Shown here: piece by piece, positions 8,427 through 15,492 of the stretch
Layout of the letters: every line of letters begins with the position of its first letter
How positions within the stretch are numbered: the stretch's first letter is position 1
DNA from: Leucobacter sp.
GTDB lineage: Bacteria > Actinomycetota > Actinomycetes > Actinomycetales > Microbacteriaceae
DNA length: 21,465 bases
NCBI GenBank assembly: GCA_031178565.1
Contig: JAPSIU010000013.1
Location: 1 to 21,465, forward strand
Direction: 5' to 3'
Made by a program: the position numbers and the translations under genes
The notes under the pieces: generated by a model
The model's database searches: none
The model's input: only the letters and a program-made list of their open reading frames with translations
What the model was told of the DNA's origin: nothing

Positions 8427-8446
8427 AACCGAAACAGTTTCGGTTT
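8426..8446. promoter_or_regulatory. probable TetR operator, perfect palindrome
   Basis: AAACCGAAAC (8426-8435), a central A (8436) and GTTTCGGTTT (8437-8446) form a perfect 10+1+10 inverted repeat in the gap between the divergent MFS and tetR genes. TetR-family dimers bind palindromes of this size. It is AT-richer than its surroundings and overlaps both candidate promoters, so it would repress the MFS operon and tetR together. Binding by the adjacent regulator is inference, but position and symmetry make it strong. Confidence 0.8.
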
Positions 8447-8459
8447 TCGTGATTATGCT
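8431..8459 (+). promoter_or_regulatory. candidate tetR promoter
   Basis: TATGCT at 8454-8459 is a plausible -10 box for the tetR gene, and GAAACA at 8431-8436, 17 bp upstream, would be a poor -35 buried in the palindrome. The leader to GTG 8506 would be about 40 nt and contain the GAGGAGG ribosome site. The overlap with the operator predicts autorepression. Confidence 0.45.
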
Positions 8460-8505
8460 GCCTCCTGTGAGAGGATCTGTCAAGCATTCACGTTGAGGAG
8501 GCGCT

Positions 8506-9171
8506 GTGGCGAGACCCCGAACCGCCCTGCTCAGCCGCGACATCATCGGGCGCGCGGCGATCGAACTCGTCGAGTCGGGCCATGAGCTCCAGCTCGTCCC
8601 GCTCGCGAAGCGGCTCGGCGTCAGCGTCTCGTCTCTGTACCACCACGTCGACGGCCGCGACGGCGTCATCCACGCGATGCGCGAGGTGCTGGTCGTGGAG
8701 TACGTGACGCCGGTCCCCGCTGCGGATGGCTGGGAGGACGCGATCCGCCGCGAGGTCGAACTCATGTGGCGGATGTATGCGGATCATCCCCGTGTGCTCC
8801 AGCTCATGCTCACGGTCGTCATCGACGAACCGGGTGCGCTGCGCTTCTACTCCACGCTCACCGATGCGCTCGACCGGGCCGGCCTGCCCGACGACGAGAT
8901 CCTCTCGACCATCGAGGTGATCGACGCGTTCTCCTTCGGCGCCGCGCTCGACGCGCTCTCGCCGGACACGATCCTCCAGTCGGAGCGGACGAGCGGCAAG
9001 CTCGCCTCGCTGCTCCCGAGACGTGCGACGGGCGCCGTCCGCAACAGGGAGGTGTTCGACCGGGGTCTCGACCTCATCATCGCGGGAATCTCTGCCCGGG
9101 TGCGCGAAGCGCGCGACGGGCCGAAGTCTCCCTCGCGAGACCCCGGCCGGCAGGGCGGACTCCGCGGTTAG
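8506..9171 (+). CDS. TetR/AcrR-family transcriptional repressor
   Basis: A 221-residue regulator. The N-terminal DNA-binding domain spans about residues 8-57: LSRDIIGRAAIELVESGHEL, then LVPLAKRLGVSVSSLYHHVD, the recognition-helix pattern of TetR proteins. The rest is all-helical and resembles the TetR_C_1 ligand-binding domain. The last 20 or so residues (KSPSRDPGRQGG) look disordered. Start is GTG 8506, set by GAGGAGG at 8495-8500, 5 nt upstream. It diverges from the MFS gene with a perfect palindrome between, so it probably represses the MFS-amidohydrolase-hydrolase series and itself. The inducer may be the transported compound or a derivative. It ends in TAG at 9169-9171, and that stop is also the first half of a -10-like TAGACT for the next gene. 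Confidence 0.9.
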   Translation: MARPRTALLSRDIIGRAAIELVESGHELQLVPLAKRLGVSVSSLYHHVDGRDGVIHAMREVLVVEYVTPVPAADGWEDAIRREVELMWRMYADHPRVLQLMLTVVIDEPGALRFYSTLTDALDRAGLPDDEILSTIEVIDAFSFGAALDALSPDTILQSERTSGKLASLLPRRATGAVRNREVFDRGLDLIIAGISARVREARDGPKSPSRDPGRQGGLRG

Positions 9172-9174
9172 ACT
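9169..9174 (+). promoter_or_regulatory. candidate -10 box overlapping the tetR stop
   Basis: TAGACT begins at the TAG stop codon of tetR and ends 6 nt before GTG 9181, the spacing of a leaderless transcript. No -35 is evident. If real, the downstream hydrolase is transcribed separately from tetR. Confidence 0.4.
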
Positions 9175-9180
9175 GTGCGC

Positions 9181-10212
9181 GTGTCTCGCCCCGCCCGCCG
9201 CCGCGGGATCCTGCTCCCGCTCGCGGGCGTCGTCATCGCCGCCGTCGCGATGGCCGGACTCGCCCTGGTGAACCGGTCGGCGAGCGCCGATGTCGCGAGC
9301 GCGGATACCGTCGGCGTTGTTGCCGCGGGCAAGGGGAATCGGGCCTTCGTGATGCACGACGAGGAGACGACTATGCGCGTGACGGACATCGAGGTGCCGG
9401 GGCCCGCGGCCGGGCAGGATCCCGGCGTTCCGAACCGACTCGGCTCGGCCGCCGTGCCGGTGCGCGTGTACGAACCCGTCGGGGAGGCCTGGGCCGCGCT
9501 CGTGTGGGCGCACGGCGGATCCTTCGTGCGGGGCACCCTCGACTGGCCCGAGGCCGACTGGGTCTCCCGCCGTTTCGCCGAGGCGGGGATCCGCGTCTAC
9601 TCCGTCGACTACGCGCTCGCGAGCGGATCGGTCAAGGCTCCGGCCCCCGCGAACGACGTCGCCGCGGTGCTCGGCTGGGTCGCTTCGAGAGAGGGCGGTC
9701 CCGTCGTCGCCGGCGGCGCGAGCGCGGGGGCGCACCTCGCGGCGCTGGCGGCGCTCGCCCAGGCGGATCTCGCCGTCTCCGGAACCGCGCGGGCCGCCGA
9801 CGCCCTCATCCTCGAGTATCCGACCATGCATCGGGTGCAGCGCGTCGATGCCGCGATCTCCGCTGCGACCGCGGCGCTTCCCGAACAGCGCCGGTTCGAC
9901 CCGGATCGGGTCGCGGGCATGTACGACTTCTACCTGGGCGAGGGAGGCGACGTGGCCGGGGAGCTACCGGCCGAACGCCTGGCGCTGCTCCCGCCGACGG
10001 TGATCGTGAACGCGGATGCGGACGACCTCCGCGCGTCGGGCGAGGAATTCGCGGAGCAGCTGAGGCGCGCGGGGGTGACGGTCTCCGAAGAGGTGCAGCC
10101 GGGAACCGTGCACGGCTACCTCAACCGCCCCGAGGAGTCCGCTCGCGCCCGCAGCGATGCCGAGGCCTCGATCGCGCGCTTCGTCGAGGAGCTGCGCGCG
10201 ATCCTCGGGTAG
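9181..10212 (+). CDS. exported or membrane-anchored alpha/beta hydrolase (HSL / fold-3 type)
   Basis: A 343-residue serine hydrolase of the hormone-sensitive-lipase / alpha-beta fold-3 group. The N-terminus has Arg-rich residues 4-8, a hydrophobic run at about 10-30 and NRSASAD, so either a signal peptide cut near ASA or a signal anchor. Motifs: HGG oxyanion at 111-113, GGASAGAH with S181, acid D281 in ADADDLRASG, and H311 in GTVHGYLNRP. GTG 9181 is chosen over GTG 9175 because TAGACT lies 6 nt upstream in a leaderless arrangement; neither start has a good ribosome site and either keeps the signal sequence. It follows tetR by a few bases on the same strand. It likely hydrolyses short esters at or outside the membrane. 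A role in the TetR regulon is only suggested by position. Confidence 0.83.
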   Translation: MSRPARRRGILLPLAGVVIAAVAMAGLALVNRSASADVASADTVGVVAAGKGNRAFVMHDEETTMRVTDIEVPGPAAGQDPGVPNRLGSAAVPVRVYEPVGEAWAALVWAHGGSFVRGTLDWPEADWVSRRFAEAGIRVYSVDYALASGSVKAPAPANDVAAVLGWVASREGGPVVAGGASAGAHLAALAALAQADLAVSGTARAADALILEYPTMHRVQRVDAAISAATAALPEQRRFDPDRVAGMYDFYLGEGGDVAGELPAERLALLPPTVIVNADADDLRASGEEFAEQLRRAGVTVSEEVQPGTVHGYLNRPEESARARSDAEASIARFVEELRAILG

Positions 10213-10292
10213 TTCGTTTTCCCCGGTCCTCGTGCATCCCTCGTGCGTCCCCTCGCGAAGAGCGGGTGGCAGGATCGCGGCATGCCCGTCGA

Positions 10293-10298
10293 TACACT
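10293..10298 (+). promoter_or_regulatory. candidate -10 box for a leaderless dehydrogenase mRNA
   Basis: TACACT matches TANNNT and ends 7 nt before ATG 10306. It is the main reason to prefer 10306 over the in-frame ATG at 10282, which has a fair GGCAGGA site upstream. The two cannot be separated from sequence alone. Confidence 0.4.
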
Positions 10299-10305
10299 CG
10301 TTGGC

Positions 10306-11244
10306 ATGAGCGACCTGGTGATCTCCCTGCCCGACGAAGGACTCCTCGAGGCGCTGGGAGGCGTCCCGGGCGCAAGGTTCGAGGCGTGGGAGCTCGACGG
10401 TCCGGCGCCGCGCTCGAAGCTGGACATCGTGGTGCCGCCGTACTGGGGAAGCGCCCGGCGGCTCGCCCGGCTCGAGGATGTCGACGTCCGTCTGGTCCAG
10501 TGGCAGTCGATCGGCTACAACGGTGTGGCGCAGCACCTGCCGGAGGGGATGCCGTTCGCGAACGCCGCCTCTGTGCACGAGGCCTCGACCGCCGAGCTGG
10601 CGGTCGCGCTCGCGCTCGACTCCCAGCGCGGCCTGCCGGAGTTCCAGCGGGACGCCGCCGCTCACCGATGGAATCTCCGGACGTTCCCGAGCCTCGCCGA
10701 CCGGCGCGTACTGCTCGTGGGGTACGGCGGCGTCTCGAAGGCGATCGAGGCGAGGCTCGCCGGCTTCGAGGTGACGATCGAGCGGCTCGCCCGCACGGCG
10801 CGGGAGGATCGGAACGCGTCGGGTGCGGCCGTGCCGGTCCACTCCCTCGACGGACTGCGCACCCGTCTCGCGGAGGCCGACATCGTGATGCTCGCCGTCC
10901 CGCTGACCGATGAGACGGAGGGCCTCATCGGCGCGGAGGAGCTTGCCGCCATGCCCGACGGCGCACTGCTCGTGAACGTCGCCCGCGGCCCCGTCGTCGA
11001 CACCTCGGCGCTGCTCGCCGAACTGCGGGCCGGGCGCCTGCGCGCGGCACTCGACGTGACCGATCCGGAGCCGCTCCCCGAGGATCACCCGCTGTGGGAC
11101 TGCCCGAACGCGCTCATCACCCCGCACGCCGGCGGCGACTCGACCGCGATGCTGCCGCGCATGACCGCGCTGATCCGCCGCCAGATCGCGCACCTGCAGG
11201 CGGGGGAGACTCCCGAGAACCTCGTCCTCGGGTCCTGGGCGTAG
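10306..11244 (+). CDS. D-2-hydroxyacid dehydrogenase family protein
   Basis: A 312-residue cytosolic NAD(P)-dependent oxidoreductase of the D-isomer 2-hydroxyacid dehydrogenase family, expected to interconvert a 2-oxoacid and a D-2-hydroxyacid. The Rossmann domain lies at about 95-275. The catalytic triad is complete: R227 in NVARGPVVD, E255 in DVTDPEPLP and H274 in ITPHAGGD. The nucleotide loop reads VGYGGVSKAI, so the third glycine of GxGxxG is Ser144, which may change cofactor fit but occurs in some family members. The PLPEDHPLW segment is typical. Start ATG 10306 follows a leaderless-type -10; an in-frame ATG at 10282 would add 8 residues. It stands alone between the exported hydrolase and glyS, with its own apparent promoter. 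Substrate unknown; glyoxylate or hydroxypyruvate reductases are close relatives. Confidence 0.87.
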   Translation: MSDLVISLPDEGLLEALGGVPGARFEAWELDGPAPRSKLDIVVPPYWGSARRLARLEDVDVRLVQWQSIGYNGVAQHLPEGMPFANAASVHEASTAELAVALALDSQRGLPEFQRDAAAHRWNLRTFPSLADRRVLLVGYGGVSKAIEARLAGFEVTIERLARTAREDRNASGAAVPVHSLDGLRTRLAEADIVMLAVPLTDETEGLIGAEELAAMPDGALLVNVARGPVVDTSALLAELRAGRLRAALDVTDPEPLPEDHPLWDCPNALITPHAGGDSTAMLPRMTALIRRQIAHLQAGETPENLVLGSWA

Positions 11245-11269
11245 GGATCGCCGGCTCCGCGATCCGGAG

Positions 11270-11275
11270 TAGACT
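11270..11275 (+). promoter_or_regulatory. candidate -10 box of glyS
   Basis: TAGACT lies 25 bp after the dehydrogenase stop. With a start near 11282 the glyS leader would be about 65 nt, carrying GGAGTGA at 11332-11338. That is too short for a T-box element, and no specifier structure is visible. No convincing -35. Confidence 0.5.
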
Positions 11276-11347
11276 GGGCAGTTGCGTCGTGCCCACCGCG
11301 CCCGCAATCCCAAGATCCCCGCTTGCCCCTTGGAGTGAATTCGACAC

Positions 11348-12733
11348 ATGGCTGAACAGTCCCGCCTCGACAAGGTCATCTCCCTCGCCCGCCACCGCGG
11401 CTTCGTCTTCCAGGCGGGTGAGATCTACGGCGGATCGCGTTCCGCCTGGGACTACGGTCCGCTCGGCACCGCGCTCAAGGAGAACATCAAGCGCCAGTGG
11501 TGGAAGACCATGGTGCAGAAGCGCGACGACGTCGTCGGGATCGACTCGAGTGTGATCCTCCCGAAGCAGGTCTGGGAGGCGTCCGGCCACGTCGAGGTCT
11601 TCAGCGACCCCCTCGTCGAGTGCACGCAGTGCCACAAGCGCTACCGCGAGGACCACCTCATCGAGGCCTTCGAGGAGAAGAAGGGCCGGGCGCCCGAGGG
11701 CGGTCTCGCCGAGATCGTCTGCGCGAACTGCGGCACCCGCGGGCAGTGGACCGAGCCCCGCGCCTTCTCGGGCCTGCTCAAGACCTTCCTCGGACCCGTG
11801 GACGACGAGGCCGGCCTGCACTATCTGCGCCCCGAGACGGCGCAGGGCATCTTCGTCAACTTCGCCAACGTACTGCAGTCGGCCCGCATGAAGCCCCCGT
11901 TCGGCATCGGGCAGATCGGCAAGAGCTTCCGCAACGAGATCACGCCGGGCAACTTCATCTTCCGCACCCGCGAGTTCGAGCAGATGGAGATGGAGTTCTT
12001 CGTCGAGCCGGGCACCGACGAGGAGTGGCAGGAGTACTGGATGAACGAGCGCATGCGCTGGTACACCGACCTCGGCATCGATCCCGAGAACCTGCGCTTC
12101 TACGAGCACCCGCAGGAGAAGCTCTCGCACTACTCGAAGCGCACGGCCGACATCGAGTACCGCTTCGGGTTCACGGGCGGGGAGTGGGGCGAGCTCGAGG
12201 GCATCGCGAACCGCACGAACTTCGACCTGTCGACGCACTCCGAGCACTCGGGCAAGGACCTCTCCTACTTCGACCAGACGAAGAACGAGCGCTGGGTGCC
12301 CTACGTGATCGAGCCCGCGGCCGGCCTCACCCGCTCGCTGATGGCGTTCCTCGTCGACGCGTACCGCGAGGAGGAGGTGCCGAACGCGAAGGGAGGCACC
12401 GACACCCGCACGCTGCTCGCGCTCGACCCGCGCCTGTCGCCGGTCAAGGCCGCGGTGCTGCCGCTCAGCCGGAACGAGCGGCTGTCGCCTCTGGCGCGCG
12501 AGATCGCCCAGGAGCTGCGCGACGACTGGAACATCGACTTCGACGACTCGGGTGCGATCGGCCGCCGCTACCGCCGCCAGGACGAGATCGGGACGCCGTT
12601 CTGCGTCACGGTCGACTTCGACTCGCTCGACGACAACGCGGTGACCGTGCGCGAGCGCGACACGATGCAGCAGGACCGCGTGCCGCGCGCCGAGCTGCAC
12701 GCGTACCTCGCGGAGCGACTGCGCGGCGCGTAG
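11348..12733 (+). CDS. glyS: glycyl-tRNA synthetase (alpha2, single chain)
   Basis: Charges tRNA-Gly with glycine in the cytosol; essential for translation. The 461 residues match the homodimeric class II form found in actinobacteria and Firmicutes such as Bacillus relatives, not the alpha2beta2 enzyme of E. coli. Visible are AWDYGPLG (33-40); two Cys pairs C92/C95 (ECTQCHK) and C125/C128 (CANCG) likely binding zinc; RPETAQGIF (161-169); motif 2 in FRNEITPGNFIFRTREFEQ (194-212); motif 3 near EPAAGLTRS (322-330); and a C-terminal anticodon-binding domain from about 365 (AAVLPLS...GRRYRRQDEIGTP). ATG 11348 has GGAGTGA 9 nt upstream. It has its own promoter and is followed by a GC-rich hairpin, so it is probably a single-gene unit. 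No anomaly. Confidence 0.97.
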   Translation: MAEQSRLDKVISLARHRGFVFQAGEIYGGSRSAWDYGPLGTALKENIKRQWWKTMVQKRDDVVGIDSSVILPKQVWEASGHVEVFSDPLVECTQCHKRYREDHLIEAFEEKKGRAPEGGLAEIVCANCGTRGQWTEPRAFSGLLKTFLGPVDDEAGLHYLRPETAQGIFVNFANVLQSARMKPPFGIGQIGKSFRNEITPGNFIFRTREFEQMEMEFFVEPGTDEEWQEYWMNERMRWYTDLGIDPENLRFYEHPQEKLSHYSKRTADIEYRFGFTGGEWGELEGIANRTNFDLSTHSEHSGKDLSYFDQTKNERWVPYVIEPAAGLTRSLMAFLVDAYREEEVPNAKGGTDTRTLLALDPRLSPVKAAVLPLSRNERLSPLAREIAQELRDDWNIDFDDSGAIGRRYRRQDEIGTPFCVTVDFDSLDDNAVTVRERDTMQQDRVPRAELHAYLAERLRGA

Positions 12734-12766
12734 CCGCGGCGACCCGCCGGTGCACGGTGGCCGCGG
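12734..12766 (+). terminator. GC-rich hairpin after glyS
   Basis: Starting right after the glyS stop, CCGCGG (12734-12739) can pair with CCGCGG (12761-12766), and inside it CCGCCG (12744-12749) pairs with CGGTGG (12755-12760) around loop GTGCA, leaving a CGAC bulge. No T-tract follows. It is a plausible L-shaped or Rho-linked 3' end. Confidence 0.4.
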
Positions 12767-12811
12767 GAGCCGAGGCGCCCCCGGTCACGGGTGAGACCGA
12801 GGCGCGGATGA

Positions 12812-12817
12812 GAGGAT
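12812..12817 (+). promoter_or_regulatory. candidate -10 box before the CPBP protease gene
   Basis: GAGGAT ends 7 nt before ATG 12825, the same spacing as the other leaderless candidates here. However GGGGAG lies between them and might serve as a very close ribosome site, so the call is weak. Confidence 0.3.
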
Positions 12818-12824
12818 GGGGAGC

Positions 12825-14030
12825 ATGACGAGCACCGGACCAGAGGATCCCCGCACCGGTCCGCCCGCCCGCCCTGATCAGCCGGCCGCTGCGGTACCTG
12901 CGGATCCGACGGCCCCCGCGGATCCCGCGCGACCTCCGGGTCCCGTGCCCCCCGCTGCCCCGCCGGCCGCGTGGGCGTGGGCGCAGCCCCGAGCGATGCG
13001 GACGGTCGAGACGGAACCGCTCGAGTACCACCGCCTGCTCCGGGGATCGGCGAACTATCGCTGGTGGAAGCCGCTGATGCTCCTGCTGCTCTCGGGCGTC
13101 TACTTCGGCATCTTCACGGTGCTGCTCACCATCCTGTTCGTGCCGATCGTGATGCTCGTCGACCCCGAGTACGCGACGGATCTCACCACCGGCGCCGCGG
13201 AGATGCTCGACACCCAGCGGCCGATCTCGGTGCTGATGAGCCTGCTCTCGATCATCATCATGATCCCCTCGGTGCTCCTCGGGATGCTCTCGACGGGGAT
13301 GCGGCCCGTCGGCCGCGTCTGGTCGGTGGCGACCAGGATCCGCTGGGGACTGCTCGGGCGGCTGCTCGGGATCGCGCTGCTCTCGGTCGTGGCCATGAAT
13401 GTCACGGGGATCGCCGTCGAGCTCGCACTGGATCCGGCGTCCCTGTCCGAACCCGCGGCTCCGAGCTTGCGAGAGTTCGACGTCGACGCGGCACTGCTGT
13501 CGATGCTGTTCGTGGTGCTGCTGGTCCCGTTCCAGGCGGCCGCCGAGGAGATCGTCTTCCGGGGGCTCTTCATGCAGGTGCTGGGTTCGTGGCTGAGGAG
13601 CCCGTGGTTCGGGATCCTCATCCCCTCCATCGGCTTCGCCCTCGCCCACATCTACAACATCTGGGGACTCGCCGTCGTCGGTCTCATGGGCGGTGTCGCC
13701 GCCTGGCTGACGTGGCGCACCGGCGGGCTCGAGGCGGCCGTCGCGATCCACGTGGTCAACAACCTGATCGCGTTCGGCCTCATGGCCTCGGGCTTCGGCG
13801 GGGAGACGGCGCAGACCGAGGACTCGGGCGGCCCCGGCTCCCTGGTCGGCGAGATCGTCGGCCTCGGATTGTTCGTCTGGCTCACGCTGAGGGCGTTCGA
13901 CCGGGGCGGCCACGGACGCTCCCGGATCGACCTGCAGCAGGTGCCGATCCCGCTCCCCATCCAGCCGGCGCCGGCCGACCCGCAGCCGGTCCCCCCGGCC
14001 CAGCCGCTCGAGGATTCGCCGCGTGGTTGA
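12825..14030 (+). CDS. CPBP-family intramembrane metalloprotease
   Basis: A 401-residue membrane protein of the CPBP (CAAX protease and bacteriocin-processing, Abi/PF02517) family. Residues 1-60 are a Pro/Ala-rich disordered cytosolic tail. About eight membrane helices follow from 82 on. The three family motifs are intact: EEIVFRG with E241, E242 and R246; FALAH with H275; and HVVNN with H309 and N313. An active glutamic-type intramembrane protease is therefore expected. The C-terminus is again Pro-rich (PIPLPIQPAPADPQPVPP). ATG 12825 is preferred to the in-frame ATG at 12816, which lies within the -10-like segment. Its TGA overlaps the next gene's GTG by 8 bp, so the two are translationally coupled. 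In other bacteria the family processes peptides, gives immunity or regulates sigma factors; the substrate here is unknown. Confidence 0.88.
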   Translation: MTSTGPEDPRTGPPARPDQPAAAVPADPTAPADPARPPGPVPPAAPPAAWAWAQPRAMRTVETEPLEYHRLLRGSANYRWWKPLMLLLLSGVYFGIFTVLLTILFVPIVMLVDPEYATDLTTGAAEMLDTQRPISVLMSLLSIIIMIPSVLLGMLSTGMRPVGRVWSVATRIRWGLLGRLLGIALLSVVAMNVTGIAVELALDPASLSEPAAPSLREFDVDAALLSMLFVVLLVPFQAAAEEIVFRGLFMQVLGSWLRSPWFGILIPSIGFALAHIYNIWGLAVVGLMGGVAAWLTWRTGGLEAAVAIHVVNNLIAFGLMASGFGGETAQTEDSGGPGSLVGEIVGLGLFVWLTLRAFDRGGHGRSRIDLQQVPIPLPIQPAPADPQPVPPAQPLEDSPRG

Positions 14031-15357
14031 CGTCTACGTCGCGGGGGACGAGCTTCCCGCGCTCGCCGCCGCGCTCGAGTTCGCCGAGGTCGGTCTGTCG
14101 GTGCGGATCTCGCTCGGCGAGGACGCGGGCGGGTCGGCGGGGTCGTGGGAGCACGACGTGCTCGACCCGCACGGCGTGCCCGATGCGGAGGGCGCGCTGG
14201 CCGAGTTCCTGACGCACGTCTCCTCGCCCCTCACCGAGGGCGCTCCCGCTGCGGACGCGATCCGCCCGGTCTCTATGCCGCCCCGGCCCGTGCTTCTGCG
14301 CGGCGCAACGGGGGAGTGGACCCGTCAGCCGACCCCGGCCGTGCTCGGGATCCCCGCCGTGCCGATGTCCGTCGAGTCGCTCGCGGTGCTCGGTGGAGCA
14401 GGGGCCGCGCGCGCCTATCTCGACCGGATCAAGCCGGTGCTCACGATTGGCAAGACGCACGAGCTCGGTGCGCTCGTGCGCTCGCGCCTCGGCCGCGCGG
14501 CGCTCGATCGCCTCGTCGAACCGCTCGTGCGCGAGCGATTCGGCGTGGCCGCCGACGAGGTGGACGTCGCGATCGCCGCGCCGGGTTTGAACGAGTCGCT
14601 GACGCGGACCGGATCGCTGTCGGGTGCGGTGCTCGCGTACGCCGACCGCGGTGTTGCACGTGAAACCGGTGTGATGCCCGAGGGTGGCTGGGAGGCTCTG
14701 CGCGCGGTGCTGCTGGGGCGCCTCTCGCTGTACGACGTCGAGGTCGGCGAGAGCGGCGTCCGCGCTCTCCGTGCGGAGCGCGACGGCTGGCGTGTGGAGG
14801 AGCGCGACGGGGAAGCCGTGAGCGTCCGCGCGCTCGTGGTGTCGGCTGCGGCGATGCCGTCCGGGTCCGTTCCCGGGGAGGCCGCCGAGGTCCCGAGCAC
14901 GCTGCTCCCCGAGCTCCGGCGCATCCGCGCGGCGTACGAGATCGAGGATCCGGGGCTCCCGGCTGGGGAAGCCGGCCCCGCCGTGCAGACGGTCGCGCTC
15001 GAGGGAGGCGACCCGTGGTCCGTGCGCTTCGAGCGCGACGGGCGGGCGCGCTGGTGGGCGAGGGTGTCGGGACCGGCCTCCGCTCGACCTGCGCTCGAAG
15101 CTCTCGCGGCGCTCGAAGCCGCGGGTGCGCGCCGTCGGGAGGGCGGTTCCTCCGCGCTCTCGGTCTGCGCGGCGCCCTACGCCTCCACCGCCCGTCGCGA
15201 CGCCGGCGCGGCGAGGCTGACCGAGGCGCGAGACGCCGAGCCGTCGTTCCTCCCGGTGGGCGCGCTGCTGCACGGCGACGATCTCGCCTCGGCCGTAGAA
15301 CACGCTCGAGCGGACGCCGTCGCCCTGCGCCGCAGGCTGACGGGGATCGCGAGCTGA
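14023..15357 (+). CDS. protoporphyrinogen/coproporphyrinogen-oxidase-like protein with degenerate FAD site
   Basis: A 444-residue protein whose layout resembles HemY/HemG-type flavin oxidases. The N-terminal strand-turn-helix VYVAGDELPALAAALEFAEV, followed by GLSVRISL, lines up with a Rossmann FAD-binding start, but the GxGxxG loop is replaced by AGDELP. The middle holds a recognisable PPOX-like block near 135-205 (HELGALVRSRLGRAALDRLV, then EPLVRERFG) and MPEGGWEAL at 218-226, equal to the usual P.GG..L turn. The C-terminal GAL(L/H)HGDDLASAVEHA region resembles the final FAD/oxidase segment, again without the Gly-rich signature. FAD binding therefore looks impaired, and the protein may be a non-catalytic paralogue. 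GTG 14023 has GAGGATT 7-8 nt upstream and overlaps the CPBP gene by 8 bp. No signal peptide. The family link is moderately sure, the function unknown. Confidence 0.72.
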   Translation: MVDVYVAGDELPALAAALEFAEVGLSVRISLGEDAGGSAGSWEHDVLDPHGVPDAEGALAEFLTHVSSPLTEGAPAADAIRPVSMPPRPVLLRGATGEWTRQPTPAVLGIPAVPMSVESLAVLGGAGAARAYLDRIKPVLTIGKTHELGALVRSRLGRAALDRLVEPLVRERFGVAADEVDVAIAAPGLNESLTRTGSLSGAVLAYADRGVARETGVMPEGGWEALRAVLLGRLSLYDVEVGESGVRALRAERDGWRVEERDGEAVSVRALVVSAAAMPSGSVPGEAAEVPSTLLPELRRIRAAYEIEDPGLPAGEAGPAVQTVALEGGDPWSVRFERDGRARWWARVSGPASARPALEALAALEAAGARRREGGSSALSVCAAPYASTARRDAGAARLTEARDAEPSFLPVGALLHGDDLASAVEHARADAVALRRRLTGIAS

Positions 15358-15373
15358 CCCGGCCGGCGCCGGG
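15358..15373 (+). terminator. hairpin directly after the PPOX-like gene
   Basis: CCCGGC (15358-15363) pairs perfectly with GCCGGG (15368-15373) around CGGC, immediately after the TGA. The following bases ATTCTAAC are AT-richer but not a T-run. It likely marks the 3' end of the CPBP-PPOX-like transcript. Confidence 0.45.
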
Positions 15374-15386
15374 ATTCTAACAGCTT

Positions 15387-15406
15387 CCCCTATATAACCG
15401 TAGGGG
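15387..15406. promoter_or_regulatory. inverted repeat with TATAAC core before the envelope trio
   Basis: CCCCTA (15387-15392) and TAGGGG (15401-15406) are perfect inverted arms around TATAACCG, in a conspicuous AT-rich island within GC-rich DNA. TATAAC (15393-15398) could be a -10 box, and a second candidate, TAGGCT, lies at 15432-15437. The minus-strand reading ATACCCCTACGG resembles half of a CsoR-type copper operator, but the right half does not match well. It may be an operator or a stress promoter; identity is unproven. Confidence 0.4.
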
Positions 15407-15492
15407 TATGCAGCCGCCGCTTCGTGCGGAGTAGGCTAGCGGAAGACCAGAAACGCCATCAGACCAGAAGGCGCCATCGGCGGGAGGCAATG

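Noticed and set aside
9175..9180. GTG at 9175 as start of the exported hydrolase
   Set aside because: It sits 1 nt after TAGACT, too close for initiation from that box and without a ribosome site; GTG 9181 has the leaderless spacing. If the -10 box is not real, 9175 remains possible.
10213..10305. Short direct repeats (CCTCGTGC) before the dehydrogenase
   Set aside because: Two imperfect copies only, with no regular spacing or known binding motif.
11276..11347. T-box or other riboswitch in the glyS leader
   Set aside because: The leader is about 65 nt, with no specifier loop, T-box sequence or terminator hairpin.
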